Shown here: positions 1 to 9,116 of the stretch, piece after piece
Position numbering within the stretch: position 1 is the stretch's first letter
How the letters are laid out: each line of letters starts with the position of its first letter
Assembly: GCA_009911715.1 (NCBI GenBank)
Contig: CP047880.1
Coordinates: 1,054,001 to 1,118,000 of the forward strand
Direction of reading: 5' to 3'
Length of the DNA stretch: 64,000 nt
Source of the DNA: Methanomassiliicoccaceae archaeon DOK
GTDB taxonomy: Archaea; Thermoplasmatota; Thermoplasmata; Methanomassiliicoccales; Methanomethylophilaceae
Notes under the pieces: model-generated
The model's database searches: none
What the model saw: the letters and a program-made list of their open reading frames with translations, nothing else
Told to the model about the DNA's origin: nothing
Program-made: the position numbers and the translations under genes

Positions 1-981
1 TGCATCATGAGCGGGGAGTGCACGCCGACCCTGATCTCATCGTACCTCACGGCTCTGACCGTGAAAGGGGAGACCGTGGACGAGATCGCAGCTTCTGCGA
101 CCGAGATGAGGGCCCACGGACTGAAGCTCCCCGGCGACCACTCCGACGCGCTGGAGATCGTGGGCACCGGAGGGGACCGCTCGGGATCGTTCAACATCTC
201 CACCACATCCGCGTTCGTCGTGGCCTCCTGCGGGGTCCCCGTTGCCAAGCACGGGAACAGGGCCGCGAGCAGCAGATGCGGAGCAGCCGACGTCCTCGAG
301 GCGCTGGGGGCTGTCATCGACATGCCCCCGGAGAGGACCCAGGCCATCCTCCAGGAGTGCGGGTTCGGCTTCATGTTCGCCCAGAGGTACCACACCTCCA
401 TGAAATACGTCGCCCCGATAAGGAAGGAGCTGGGGTTCAGGACCGTGTTCAACATCCTGGGGCCGCTCACGAACCCCGCGGCGGCCGGGAGCCAGCTGTC
501 GGGCGTATACTCCAAGGCCATGATCACGCCGATGGCGAGGGTGCTCTCGAAGCTTGGGGTGAGGAACGCCATGGTGGTGTACGGCGTCGACGGCCTGGAC
601 GAGATCTCCGTGTCGGACATCACGCTGTGCACGGAGGTGAGGGACGGCAGGCTGCAGGACTACGTCATATCCCCGGAGGACTTCGGCATCAAGAGGCACC
701 CCCATGACGACCTGCTCGGCGGCGGGCCCGTGGAGAACGCCGCGATCACACGCGCCGTGCTCTCTGGACAGAAGGGTGCGAAGAGGGACGCCGTCCTCCT
801 CAACGCCGGAGCCGGACTCTACACCGTCGGTAGGACCAAGTCGATAGACGACGGGATGGAGATGGCCGCCCAGGCGATAGACTCCGGGAAGGCCCTGGAG
901 ACTCTGGACAGGTACGTCGCGCTCACGGGGGCGATGCGATGTCGACCATACTTGACAGCATCGTCGCGGACACCCGCCTGA
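1..981 (+). CDS. trpD: Anthranilate phosphoribosyltransferase, 5' end outside window
   Basis: TrpD transfers the phosphoribosyl group of PRPP to anthranilate, the second dedicated step of tryptophan synthesis. Counting from the ATG at position 7, GTGGD lies at residues 53-57 and KHGNR at 81-85, both PRPP/anthranilate-site motifs. The frame stays open to base 1, and about 20-25 N-terminal residues usual for the family precede this ATG, so I treat the gene as truncated by the window edge. The last 43 bases overlap trpC in another frame, indicating translational coupling in a trpD-C-F operon. trpE/trpG would be expected just upstream (inference). Confidence 0.95.
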   Translation, partial: CIMSGECTPTLISSYLTALTVKGETVDEIAASATEMRAHGLKLPGDHSDALEIVGTGGDRSGSFNISTTSAFVVASCGVPVAKHGNRAASSRCGAADVLEALGAVIDMPPERTQAILQECGFGFMFAQRYHTSMKYVAPIRKELGFRTVFNILGPLTNPAAAGSQLSGVYSKAMITPMARVLSKLGVRNAMVVYGVDGLDEISVSDITLCTEVRDGRLQDYVISPEDFGIKRHPHDDLLGGGPVENAAITRAVLSGQKGAKRDAVLLNAGAGLYTVGRTKSIDDGMEMAAQAIDSGKALETLDRYVALTGAMRCRPYLTASSRTPA

Positions 982-1721
982 GGGTGAACTTCGAACGCAC
1001 CGTCAGACCCATCGACGAGGTGATGGAGGGGAGCCGCATCCGCCCCAGGCGCACCGGGTTCCCATTCGAGAGGGCGCTGGCGTCCGAGGGCATGTCGCTG
1101 ATCTGCGAGGTCAAGAAGGCCTCCCCCTCGAAGGGCGTCATCAGCGAGGACTTCCCGTACATGGACATCGCCAGGGAGTACGCCTCGGCGGGAGCCTCGG
1201 CGATATCCGTCCTAACCGAACCGAGGTACTTCCGCGGAGAGGACAGGTTCCTGGAGGAGATAGCGGACTCGGTCGACACGCCGGTGCTCAGGAAGGACTT
1301 CGTGATCGACGAGTACCAGGTCTACCGCGCCAGGGAGATCGGGGCATCCGCCGTCCTGCTGATAGCCTCGATCCTTAACGACACACAGCTGGCCGACTAC
1401 CGCGAACTGGCCGAGTCGCTGGGGATGTCTGCCCTGGTTGAGACGCACAACGGGGACGAGGTGGAGAGGGCCGTCTCCAGCGGCGCCGGGATCATAGGGG
1501 TCAACAACCGCGACCTGGCCACGTTCAACGTCGACCTGGGCAACAGCCTGCGCCTCAGGAAGAGGATCCCCGAGGGGATCGTCTGTGTCTCAGAGAGCGG
1601 GATATCCGGCGCCGAGGACGTACGTCTGCTCCGCGACGCTGGATTCGACGCTGTGCTTGTCGGAGAGGCGTTCATGCGCAGCCCGGACAGGAGGGCGCTC
1701 ATGGAGGCCATGAGGTCATGA
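939..1721 (+). CDS. trpC: Indole-3-glycerol phosphate synthase
   Basis: TrpC closes carboxyphenylaminodeoxyribulose phosphate to indole-3-glycerol phosphate. The 260-residue protein is a complete single-domain TIM barrel. Visible family motifs are CEVKKASPSKG (catalytic Lys), LRKDFVID (second catalytic Lys), ALVETHN, GVNNRDL, SESGI and VLVGEAFM in the usual order. The start lies 43 bases inside trpD, and the stop overlaps the trpF start by 4 bases, so translation of the three genes is probably coupled. Confidence 0.96.
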   Translation: MSTILDSIVADTRLRVNFERTVRPIDEVMEGSRIRPRRTGFPFERALASEGMSLICEVKKASPSKGVISEDFPYMDIAREYASAGASAISVLTEPRYFRGEDRFLEEIADSVDTPVLRKDFVIDEYQVYRAREIGASAVLLIASILNDTQLADYRELAESLGMSALVETHNGDEVERAVSSGAGIIGVNNRDLATFNVDLGNSLRLRKRIPEGIVCVSESGISGAEDVRLLRDAGFDAVLVGEAFMRSPDRRALMEAMRS

Positions 1722-2440
1722 CGCTGGTCAAGATCTGCGGACTGACCCGCCCCCGGGACATCGAGGCCGTCAACGCCCTGATGCCCGACATGGCAGGATT
1801 CGTGTTCTACAGACCGAGCCGCAGGTGCGTGACGAGAGAGACCGCCCGGGAGCTGGGCTCCATGCTCGCCCCATGCATAGTCAAGGTGGGTGTATTCGTG
1901 GACGAGGACCCGCTGGTGATAGCCGATCTCGTCGGATCCGGTGTCATCGACGCGGTTCAGCTCCATGGAGTGGAGGACAGCGCGTACATCCACGGGCTCA
2001 GACGTCTCGTCGACGCACCGGTGATCAAGACGTTCCTCGTCAGGGACGTCGAGGACGTCGAGGCCGCAAACCGCTCGGACGCGGACTGCATCCTCCTCGA
2101 TGCGGGCATGGGCTCCGGCAGGACCTTCGACTGGTCGCTCCTGGGTGGCATGGAGCGGGACTACATCCTCTCCGGAGGACTGAACCCGGGGAACATCCGC
2201 GACGCGGTGGAAATGCTTCATCCCTATGGCGTCGATGTCAGCTCCGGGGTGGAGACCGACGGTAGGAAGGACCCCTCGAAGATGTCGACCTTCCTCGAGA
2301 CCGTTCACAGATGCACATCATCATGGGCCCGAGGCCCTCCACCTGGAGTCCTTGGAAGCATCCGGCACCGGAGAATATCGGAACTGTTGGGAGTATGTTC
2401 ATCCTTCTGTCGCTGGTGTCCAGGGGCAATCCATGATTAA
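1718..2440 (+). CDS. trpF: Phosphoribosylanthranilate isomerase with atypical C-terminal tail
   Basis: TrpF isomerises phosphoribosylanthranilate. KICGLTR near the N-terminus holds the catalytic Cys, LLDAGMGSGRTFDW holds the catalytic Asp, and LSGGLNPGNI and DVSSGVE complete the phosphate-binding end. Family members usually finish about 10-15 residues after the DVSSGVE motif. Here about 35 extra residues rich in Arg, Pro, Cys and Ser follow, with codon use unlike the rest. A lost stop codon or small indel near 2310 would explain the tail, but it could be real. The gene overlaps trpC by 4 bases. Confidence 0.93.
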   Translation: MTLVKICGLTRPRDIEAVNALMPDMAGFVFYRPSRRCVTRETARELGSMLAPCIVKVGVFVDEDPLVIADLVGSGVIDAVQLHGVEDSAYIHGLRRLVDAPVIKTFLVRDVEDVEAANRSDADCILLDAGMGSGRTFDWSLLGGMERDYILSGGLNPGNIRDAVEMLHPYGVDVSSGVETDGRKDPSKMSTFLETVHRCTSSWARGPPPGVLGSIRHRRISELLGVCSSFCRWCPGAIHD

Positions 2441-2463
2441 CCTCCGTTCCCATTATCGGAAAG

Positions 2464-3021
2464 ATGGACGAATCCGACCCCGCGAATGAGTACAACCGCA
2501 GCTTGGTCGACTGCCTGTCCGACCCGTACAGATGCCAGCTGTTCGTGGAGATCCTTCGTGGAACATGCTCCAAGGCCAGCGAACTCCACATGAAATGCCC
2601 CAACATCCCCCGTGCGACGATGTACCGCCATCTCAAACGCCTCACTGAGGACGGACTGATAGAGGTGGTAGACGAGGTCAAGAAGCGCGGTACGGTGGAA
2701 CGCACCTATGCTCCCGTCAGAAGGGTCTTCGAGGACATGGAATCAGCCCTCCGGGAAAACCCTTCGGAGATGTACTACTCCATGTTCCTGCAGTTCGTAC
2801 TGAGCTTTGTGCAACAGTTCCGCGAGTACTGCGACGATCCCGATGCGGACCTAGCCCGCGAATGCGGATTCTCCATGGGCCCCGTGCTCGCCACCGACGA
2901 GGAAATCAACGGTGCCCTGAGGGAGGTCGCGGACATCATCAGAAGACTCGGTGAGAACCAGCCTGCTGAGGGTCGCAAGTACCACACTGTCGGCCTCATC
3001 CTATCCCCTCCGCATTCCTGA
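2464..3021 (+). CDS. Winged-helix transcriptional regulator
   Basis: This 185-residue protein has an ArsR-like winged helix at about residues 15-80 (SDPYRCQLF, then ATMYRHLKRLTEDGLIEVV as recognition helix and wing). An alpha-helical C-terminal half of about 100 residues follows, probably for dimerisation or ligand sensing. It lies 75 bases upstream of an ABC-2 type exporter on the same strand, so it probably regulates that transporter. This arrangement is common, but the ligand cannot be read from sequence. Confidence 0.8.
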   Translation: MDESDPANEYNRSLVDCLSDPYRCQLFVEILRGTCSKASELHMKCPNIPRATMYRHLKRLTEDGLIEVVDEVKKRGTVERTYAPVRRVFEDMESALRENPSEMYYSMFLQFVLSFVQQFREYCDDPDADLARECGFSMGPVLATDEEINGALREVADIIRRLGENQPAEGRKYHTVGLILSPPHS

Positions 3022-3060
3022 AATCATTCTTAGACAATTAGTATCAAAGTTGGATTAACA

Positions 3061-3072
3061 CTTAATAAATAC
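3061..3072 (+). promoter_or_regulatory. TATA box for ABC exporter operon
   Basis: The AT-rich box CTTAATAAATAC ends 25 bases before the ATG at 3097. This spacing predicts transcription starting at or next to the start codon, so the mRNA should be leaderless. It supports 3097 as the ATPase start. Confidence 0.55.
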
Positions 3073-3096
3073 AGAAGCGAGATACCATGGTAACCG

Positions 3097-4116
3097 ATGA
3101 CCATGGATGGAAATCGGCATACTGGCAGCATCCTCTGCATAGAGGGTTTGTCCAAGACGTACAGGGGCGGCAAGAAGGCCGTGTCCGACCTCTCTCTGGA
3201 GGTGCGTCCTGGAGAGATACACGCGTTCATCGGACGCAACGGAGCCGGAAAGACCACGACTCTCAGAGCCGTTGTCGGACTGATGGACTTCGACGAGGGG
3301 ACCATCACAATCGACGGACACTCCATCAGGGATGAGCCCGTCCTGTGCAAGAAGTCGTTCGCTTACGTTCCGGACAATCCCGACCTCTATGACTACATCT
3401 CCGGGATGCAGTACCTGGACTTCGTCTGCGACGTTTACGGTGTGTCAGAGAAGGACCGTCGCGAGAGGATTGACGGACTGTCTGCCGCGTTCGGGCTCCA
3501 GAACGAGCTGGGCAACATGATCGGCTCCTACAGCCACGGCATGAAGCAGAAATTGGCGATAATCGGCGCCCTTTCACACGATCCCAAACTTCTGATCCTG
3601 GATGAACCGTTCGTCGGCCTCGACCCCGAATCAACCCACGTCCTGAAGACCATGATGCGCAGGATGTGCGATTCCGGATGCGCGGTGTTCTTCTCCACCC
3701 ACGTCCTTGATGTGGCCGAGAGACTTTGCGACACAGTTTCCGTGATAAAATCGGGAAGACTGGTCGCATCCGGGAGCATGATTGATGTCCGCGGGGAGGG
3801 AACCCTCGAAGACGCTTTCCTGGAGTTGATGGCCGATGGCCAGCGATGTGGCTTCTCTTTTGAAGATACAGCTCTCCGAGGAGCTGCGTCTGGGAACGAT
3901 CTCTCACAGAGGGGCTGGAAGCCGCGATGCCCTGACCTATCTGGCGTCGGTCGTTGTGGTGGCCCTCGTCTTCGGCTTCATGATGTACATGTTCATGAAC
4001 TCCCTTGCTTCGGCGGGATACGTCGAACAAGTCCCGCTCGTGACCGCTTTCGTGTCCATGTCGGCGGCTCTTGGGATCTCATTCTTCAGGGGATCCCATG
4101 CATTCGTGTTCGGTGA
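3097..4116 (+). CDS. ABC-2 type exporter ATP-binding subunit, reading frame runs into permease gene
   Basis: The nucleotide-binding subunit energises the adjacent permease. Walker A GRNGAGKT is at residues 46-53, the signature YSHGMKQ at 145-151 and Walker B LLILDEP at 165-171, with the switch His in FFSTHVLD. Homology of this family would end near residue 245 (TLEDAFLELM). The frame then stays open for about 93 more residues, overlapping the permease gene by 281 bases in another frame with Arg/Pro-rich, non-homologous sequence. Either the stop was lost or an indel occurred near 3830. The functional protein probably ends close to 3835. Confidence 0.85.
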   Translation: MTMDGNRHTGSILCIEGLSKTYRGGKKAVSDLSLEVRPGEIHAFIGRNGAGKTTTLRAVVGLMDFDEGTITIDGHSIRDEPVLCKKSFAYVPDNPDLYDYISGMQYLDFVCDVYGVSEKDRRERIDGLSAAFGLQNELGNMIGSYSHGMKQKLAIIGALSHDPKLLILDEPFVGLDPESTHVLKTMMRRMCDSGCAVFFSTHVLDVAERLCDTVSVIKSGRLVASGSMIDVRGEGTLEDAFLELMADGQRCGFSFEDTALRGAASGNDLSQRGWKPRCPDLSGVGRCGGPRLRLHDVHVHELPCFGGIRRTSPARDRFRVHVGGSWDLILQGIPCIRVR

Positions 4117-5383
4117 CTACGACCTGGTGATGTCTATGCCCATCAAATCATCCGATGTCACCCTGTCACGCTTCCTCTCCGTGTACATAGTGAGCGCTGC
4201 CGTATGCCTGTACCTCTCATCGATAGGGATGGCGTCCACCCTGGGCCACCTCTCATCCGCATCTATGGTCATGTTCCTTGCATCGATGCTGATCGGGGCC
4301 CTGATTCCTGCCTCCATCGGTTCAGCCGCAGGGACTTTGGTAACGAGGATCGGTTCAGGATCATCGAACAGGGGCGCATTCTCCATCGTCCTGCTGATTG
4401 CAATCGTGGCGTTCATCGTGGTGTTGACGGGTTCCATGACCGGAGCCTCAGGAAACACAGATGTTCTTCAATCCCTGATCGGCATCATTTCCACATACTG
4501 CCCTCCGGCCGCATGGGTCGCGGGATGGGCCGGACCGGACGCGGAGAGTGTTGCGAAGCTTCTGATCGCATCGACCGTCTCATCCGCCGCCGTCGTTCTC
4601 GCCGCCTCCAGATACATCAGGAAGCTGAACTCGGAATCCGTATCGAGAAGTCACAGGGCATCCAGATCGGACCCGCATGTCAGGAGCCGCCTGTATGCGA
4701 TGTACCGCAGGGACCTCTGGCGTTACGTGTCCAGCAGGGTGTACATCACCAACACCGCGATAGGTATGCCCCTGCTGGTGGTCCTGTCCTATATGATGGG
4801 GTATTCGGACTCCCTGGAATCCTCCGACGGACTGGGGCAGATCATGCCTTACCTGGTATCTTCCCTGCCGTTCTTCGTCTCGTTCTTCATCGGAACCTCT
4901 TCCACCACCGCCGTGTCGCTTTCGATGGAGGGGTGCTCTCGCTGGATTCTCGGAACAGCCCCTCTGAGGCCCTGGGACATCTTCCTCCCGAAGATTCTCG
5001 TTAACCTCACCCTGATCCTCCCGATGGAGTTCCTGAGCATCGTGATACTAGCCGCAGGGATGGATGTGTCTGGCGTCGAACTCGTCCTCCTGGTTGCCGT
5101 ACCAACGGCTTACGCCCTGTTCATTCCGGCTCTCGGGATGGTCATGAACATCCGCTATCCGAGATACGACTGGAGCAGTGAATACTACGCGGTCAAGGGC
5201 GGATCGGTGTCCATGCTGGGAACCCTTGGGATAGGGCTGGGATCGGTCATGGTCCCGTTGATCGTTTCGGCCACGTTCAATGGATGGTCGACCGTGGTCA
5301 TGACGATGGTTGCGATCGCGGTGCTGATCGCGGCCGCCGGATTGTACTCATATCTGAGGACAACGGACCTGTATCTATATTGA
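3836..5383 (+). CDS. ABC-2 type permease
   Basis: A 515-residue integral membrane protein with about a dozen hydrophobic segments (for example around YLASVVVVALVFGF, MVMFLASMLIGALI, FSIVLLIAIVAFIVVL and the C-terminal MTMVAIAVLIAAAGL). Its position directly after the ATPase makes it the membrane subunit of the exporter. The start overlaps the ATPase frame. The substrate is unknown; a drug or bacteriocin-type exporter is possible because a cognate regulator lies upstream. Confidence 0.82.
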   Translation: MASDVASLLKIQLSEELRLGTISHRGAGSRDALTYLASVVVVALVFGFMMYMFMNSLASAGYVEQVPLVTAFVSMSAALGISFFRGSHAFVFGDYDLVMSMPIKSSDVTLSRFLSVYIVSAAVCLYLSSIGMASTLGHLSSASMVMFLASMLIGALIPASIGSAAGTLVTRIGSGSSNRGAFSIVLLIAIVAFIVVLTGSMTGASGNTDVLQSLIGIISTYCPPAAWVAGWAGPDAESVAKLLIASTVSSAAVVLAASRYIRKLNSESVSRSHRASRSDPHVRSRLYAMYRRDLWRYVSSRVYITNTAIGMPLLVVLSYMMGYSDSLESSDGLGQIMPYLVSSLPFFVSFFIGTSSTTAVSLSMEGCSRWILGTAPLRPWDIFLPKILVNLTLILPMEFLSIVILAAGMDVSGVELVLLVAVPTAYALFIPALGMVMNIRYPRYDWSSEYYAVKGGSVSMLGTLGIGLGSVMVPLIVSATFNGWSTVVMTMVAIAVLIAAAGLYSYLRTTDLYLY

Positions 5384-5429
5384 AGTCCGCCAGGGCAGGG
5401 AATACATCGAGAACACTGAAGCCCCCCCC

Positions 5430-5470
5430 CCGCGGGGTGCGATGCCTGGGACGGGTACCGCATCCCGCGG
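5430..5470. terminator. Strong hairpin between convergent operons, preceded by poly-C run
   Basis: CCGCGGGGTGCG (5430-5441) pairs with CGCATCCCGCGG (5459-5470), giving a 12-bp stem with one G-U pair. Ten consecutive C residues occupy 5422-5431. It lies between the permease (+) and trpA (-) ends, so it could end transcription in both directions. Confidence 0.45.
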
Positions 5471-5572
5471 ACTGAACCCGTTTCGATGGATGTGCGGAAT
5501 CCCCGCCATAGTGCCCACTCGGGAAAACGGTGAACCATCCCCGTGTACTGAGGTTTGGCTGTGAAAATGGCC

Positions 5573-6358
5573 TCAGGCTCTGTCCAGCTCCGCCCTCATG
5601 TTCCTGACGTACTCCGCCACATACGGAACGGAGTCCCTCCCGTGCTCGGCGATGATCCTCACGATCGCGGAGCCCACGATTGCTCCGTCGGCGAAGTCCG
5701 TCATCCTCCTGGCCTGCTCGGGGGTCGAGATCCCGAACCCGATGGCACAGGGGATGTCCGTCGCCCTCCTGACGGCGGCGACCATCTCCTCCAGGTTGGA
5801 GCTGAAGGATGTGCGGACGCCTGTGACCCCCATGGACGACACGATGTAGATGAAGCCCTCAGCCTCCGAGGCGATCATCGAGATTCTGTCCTCGGACGTG
5901 GGCGCTATCATGGAGATGAGTTTGACGCCGTGCTTTGTGCAGTACGGCTGGAGGTCCTGCTTTTGCTCGTACGGCATGTCCGGGACGATGATCGCGCATA
6001 TACCCGCCCTGCGGCAGCGCTCCAAGAACATGTCCGGACCGTAGACGAATACCGGGTTGATGTACGTCATCACAAGCATCGGGACGTCCAGGTCGGTGCG
6101 CACGCGTTCGGCCATGTCGAAGATGTCGTCGGTGGTGACTCCGGAGGACAGCGCCCTGACGTCCGCCCCCTGGATGACGGGACCCTCCGCGATGGGGTCC
6201 GAGAACGGGATTCCCAGCTCGATCAGGTCGGCACCCGCCTCGGCCATGGCCCTCACAAGACCCTCCGTGGTCTCGATGTCCGGGTCGCCGCAGGTGACGA
6301 ACGGTATGAACGCCCTGTGCGAGAACACCCTCTCCAGGTCGTGGGTGTGGTCAGTCAT
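5573..6358 (-). CDS. trpA: Tryptophan synthase alpha subunit
   Basis: TrpA cleaves indole-3-glycerol phosphate and channels indole to TrpB. The 261-residue TIM barrel shows [11 protein letters not shown] near the start, the catalytic Glu in [11 protein letters not shown], the catalytic Asp in the same block region, and the phosphate-binding GFGIST and GAIVGSAIV motifs. It overlaps trpB by 8 bases and is the distal gene of a trpBA operon, convergent with trpDCF. Confidence 0.96.
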   Translation of the reverse strand: MTDHTHDLERVFSHRAFIPFVTCGDPDIETTEGLVRAMAEAGADLIELGIPFSDPIAEGPVIQGADVRALSSGVTTDDIFDMAERVRTDLDVPMLVMTYINPVFVYGPDMFLERCRRAGICAIIVPDMPYEQKQDLQPYCTKHGVKLISMIAPTSEDRISMIASEAEGFIYIVSSMGVTGVRTSFSSNLEEMVAAVRRATDIPCAIGFGISTPEQARRMTDFADGAIVGSAIVRIIAEHGRDSVPYVAEYVRNMRAELDRA

Positions 6359-7541
6359 GTATGTCCCTCCCCCTGTACCTGGCGATGGCGGCGACGTCCT
6401 TGTCGCCGCGACCGGAGAGGTTCACCACGATGATGTCGTCCTTGGACATCGTCGGGGCGAGCTCCCGGGCGTACGCCACCGCGTGCGCGCTCTCGATGGC
6501 GGGGATGATGCCCTCGGTCCTGGACAGGTACTCGAAGGCGTCCACGGCCTGGTCGTCGGTTATCGCCACGTACTCCGCCCTGTCTATGGCCTTGAGGAAG
6601 GCATGCTCCGGACCGATCCCCGGGTAGTCGAGCCCCGCGGAGATCGAGTAGACAGGCGCGATCTGCCCGTACTCGTTCTGGCAGAACAGGGACTTCATGC
6701 CGTGGAAGATGCCGGTGGTGCCCTTCGTCATGGTGGCGGCGTGCATGTCTGTGTCGACTCCCTTCCCGGCGGCCTCGCAGCCCACCATCCTTACACCGGG
6801 GTCGTCGACGAACTCGTGGAAGAGGCCGATGGCGTTGCTGCCTCCGCCGACGCAGGCGACCAGGCAGTCTGGGAGACGTCCCTCCGCCTCCATCATCTGC
6901 CTCCTGACCTCCCTGCCTATGACGCACTGGAACTCGCACACCATCTCCGGGAACGGGGCGGGACCCATCACGGTCCCGATGACGTAGTGGGTGTCGGAGA
7001 CGCGGTTGGTCCACTCCCTGAGCGTCTCGTTGACGGCGTCCTTGAGAACGCCCGTCCCGGATGAGACCGGATGGACCTTGGCTCCCAGGAGCTCCATCCT
7101 GTAGACGTTGAGGGCCTGCCTCTCGACGTCATGGGCTCCCATGAACACCTCGCACTCCAGTCCGAGATAGGCGGCGAGAGTCGCGGTCGCGACACCGTGC
7201 TGCCCCGCACCCGTCTCGGCGATCACCCTGGTCTTGCCCATCCTCTTGGCGAGGAGGCACTGGCCGATGACGTTGTTGATCTTGTGGGCGCCGGTGTGGT
7301 TCAGGTCCTCCCTTTTGAGATAGACCTTGGCACCGCCGAGATCCTTGGTCATCCTGTCGGCGTAGTAGAGCATGGACGGCCTTCCGGTGTACTTCCTGTT
7401 GAGATCGTCGACCTCCCTCAGGAAGTCGGGGTCCTTGATGTACCTGTGATACGCCTCGTCGAGCTCTATCACCGCGTTCATCAGCGTCTCCGGGACGTAC
7501 TGTCCCCCGTATTCTCCGTAAATGCCGCCATCTCCGGTCAT
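6351..7541 (-). CDS. trpB: Tryptophan synthase beta subunit
   Basis: TrpB condenses indole with serine using pyridoxal phosphate. The 396-residue sequence is the standard TrpB1 type: HTGAHKINN carries the PLP lysine, [10 protein letters not shown] and the phosphate-binding [10 protein letters not shown] loop are present, and the N-terminus reads [13 protein letters not shown]. It is the first gene of trpBA; the region just upstream carries a palindrome overlapping the likely promoter. Confidence 0.97.
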   Translation of the reverse strand: MTGDGGIYGEYGGQYVPETLMNAVIELDEAYHRYIKDPDFLREVDDLNRKYTGRPSMLYYADRMTKDLGGAKVYLKREDLNHTGAHKINNVIGQCLLAKRMGKTRVIAETGAGQHGVATATLAAYLGLECEVFMGAHDVERQALNVYRMELLGAKVHPVSSGTGVLKDAVNETLREWTNRVSDTHYVIGTVMGPAPFPEMVCEFQCVIGREVRRQMMEAEGRLPDCLVACVGGGSNAIGLFHEFVDDPGVRMVGCEAAGKGVDTDMHAATMTKGTTGIFHGMKSLFCQNEYGQIAPVYSISAGLDYPGIGPEHAFLKAIDRAEYVAITDDQAVDAFEYLSRTEGIIPAIESAHAVAYARELAPTMSKDDIIVVNLSGRGDKDVAAIARYRGRDIHD

Positions 7542-7579
7542 GTCTTTCAGGGATGATTATCGCCAGGCACTATTTCAAT

Positions 7580-7603
7580 ATATTGTTCATTGATGAACAA
7601 TAT
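7580..7603. promoter_or_regulatory. Perfect 24-bp palindrome in trpBA promoter (probable operator)
   Basis: ATATTGTTCAT (7580-7590) and ATGAACAATAT (7593-7603) are perfect inverted repeats around a 2-base spacer. On the minus strand this sits 39-62 bases before the trpB ATG, in the only AT-rich stretch, and overlaps TATA-like sequence (TTGTATAAT and CAATATATTG). A dimeric repressor bound here would block TBP/TFB. I see the symmetry; the regulator and its effector (tryptophan?) are inference. Confidence 0.6.
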
Positions 7604-7684
7604 TATACAATAATTCCCATGTCCCGTGTGTCGGAGCACGGGAGGAAAGGTGACGGGGCATCGCCCCGCAGTTGCGACGCCCGC

Positions 7685-7759
7685 TCAGGCGGTGAGGATC
7701 TGGGAATTGGTGTAGGACAGGGTCCAGCTGACCTGCAGGACGCCGTCGGCGCCGAACAT
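7685..7759 (-). CDS. Possible 24-residue microprotein
   Basis: A 24-codon frame starts with an ATG preceded by AGGTGA at a 7-base spacing, a good archaeal Shine-Dalgarno sequence. It reads MFGADGVLQVSW and ends NSQILTA-stop, with GC-rich third positions as in neighbouring genes. It could be a genuine small gene or the relic of a larger one. The rest of 7604-7823 shows only short hairpins such as CGGGGC-ATC-GCCCCG at 7654-7668. Confidence 0.25.
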   Translation of the reverse strand: MFGADGVLQVSWTLSYTNSQILTA

Positions 7760-7823
7760 GGAAGTGTCACCTGATTGTGCGTAAAACAAAGTTGCCGGGG
7801 ATAGGCCGTCGGTTCCTTGAGGC

Positions 7824-8888
7824 TCACTGGCCCTGATCAGGCGGCCCCTGCATCGATAGGGCCACCTTCATGACCCCGTCGGACCTGGAGGCGAACAGCT
7901 CGTAGGCCGACTCCACGTCACCGAACGGGAACCTGTGGGTGACGAGCACGGACGGGTCGATCGCACCCGATGATATCAGGTCCATCAGCTCCCTGCAATG
8001 GGACGCGTCCACCCCTCCGGTCTTGAACACAAGGTTCTTCCCGTACATGTCCGGGAGCGGCAGGATCTGCGGCTCCTCGTACATCGCGACCACGACGACG
8101 GTGGCATTGGGGCGGGCGATCCTCCAGGCCATCTCGAAGGTCCCCCTGCCTCCGGCGACCTCCATCACCGTGTCCGCACCCCGGCCGTCGGTCATGGAGC
8201 GCAGAACCTCCGCCGGATCCTCCTCCGTTGGGTCCACGACGGCATCCGCCAGACCGTGGGCAAGCGCGAACTCCAGGCGCGAACGGTCGGTGTCGATCAT
8301 CACGATGGCCCCCGGTCCAAGAGGACGACAGCACATGGCGGTGCACAGACCGGTCGGACCGGCACCTATGATGGCCACCACGGAGCCATCCTCGATGTCC
8401 CCGATGTCGGCCGCCCAGTATCCGGTCGAAAGAAGGTCGCCGGTGAAGAGAGCCTGCTCGTCGGAGACCCCGTCCGGGATGGGTGTCAGGCCGTTGTCAG
8501 CATAGGGGATCCTGGCGTACTCCGCCTGTCCGCCGTCGATGCGGCATCCCAGTGCCCATCCTCCCGCGGGATCGGTGCAGTTGTTCACCCATCCCCTGCG
8601 GCAGAAGAAGCACTCGCCGCAGTAGGTCTCCACGTTGACGGCGACCCTGTCGCCCGGCGAGACGCCGGTGACTCCGTCGCCGACCTCCTCCACGACACCC
8701 ACGAACTCGTGCCCGACGATGGTTCCCGGAACCGCCCTGGGGACTGCGCCGGCGCGTATGTGGAGGTCGCTGGTGCATATCGATGCCGTCGTGACGCGGA
8801 CAATTGCGTCCTTGGGATCCCTGATCACCGGCCTCGGCCTCTCCTGGACCTCGAACCTGCCTCTCTCGACGAACACGACGGCTTTCAT
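7824..8888 (-). CDS. Zinc-dependent alcohol dehydrogenase family protein
   Basis: A medium-chain dehydrogenase/reductase of 354 residues. The catalytic-zinc residues lie in ASICTSDLH and GHEFVG. A structural-zinc lobe is formed by CGECFFCRRGWVNNC. The Rossmann motif is IGAGPTGLC, followed by an acidic VMIDTD suggesting NAD preference. The substrate may be a secondary alcohol or polyol, as in the threonine/sorbitol dehydrogenase branches; I cannot choose. The gene appears monocistronic. Confidence 0.88.
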   Translation of the reverse strand: MKAVVFVERGRFEVQERPRPVIRDPKDAIVRVTTASICTSDLHIRAGAVPRAVPGTIVGHEFVGVVEEVGDGVTGVSPGDRVAVNVETYCGECFFCRRGWVNNCTDPAGGWALGCRIDGGQAEYARIPYADNGLTPIPDGVSDEQALFTGDLLSTGYWAADIGDIEDGSVVAIIGAGPTGLCTAMCCRPLGPGAIVMIDTDRSRLEFALAHGLADAVVDPTEEDPAEVLRSMTDGRGADTVMEVAGGRGTFEMAWRIARPNATVVVVAMYEEPQILPLPDMYGKNLVFKTGGVDASHCRELMDLISSGAIDPSVLVTHRFPFGDVESAYELFASRSDGVMKVALSMQGPPDQGQ

Positions 8889-9116
8889 GAGCGGCTAATC
8901 GGGGATGCCGATATATGAGTGGTCCTGTCGCCTGGACCCGTGTATGCTTCCATCTCAATAGGGTCGCCGCCGCTGATGCCGTCATCTGGACATCGTCGGG
9001 ACCCGACGTTGGCACCGTCGATTCCGTGGAACAGATTAATATAGAACCGCCGTCTATCTCGTCAACAGCACAGTCGAGGACGGTGCCAGTTTTCCCATTC
9101 ACTAGGAGAATGACCA

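Noticed and set aside
5422-5431. Phase-variable poly-C tract
   Set aside because: The ten-C run lies between convergent stop codons, not in a coding or promoter position, so switching has no obvious effect.
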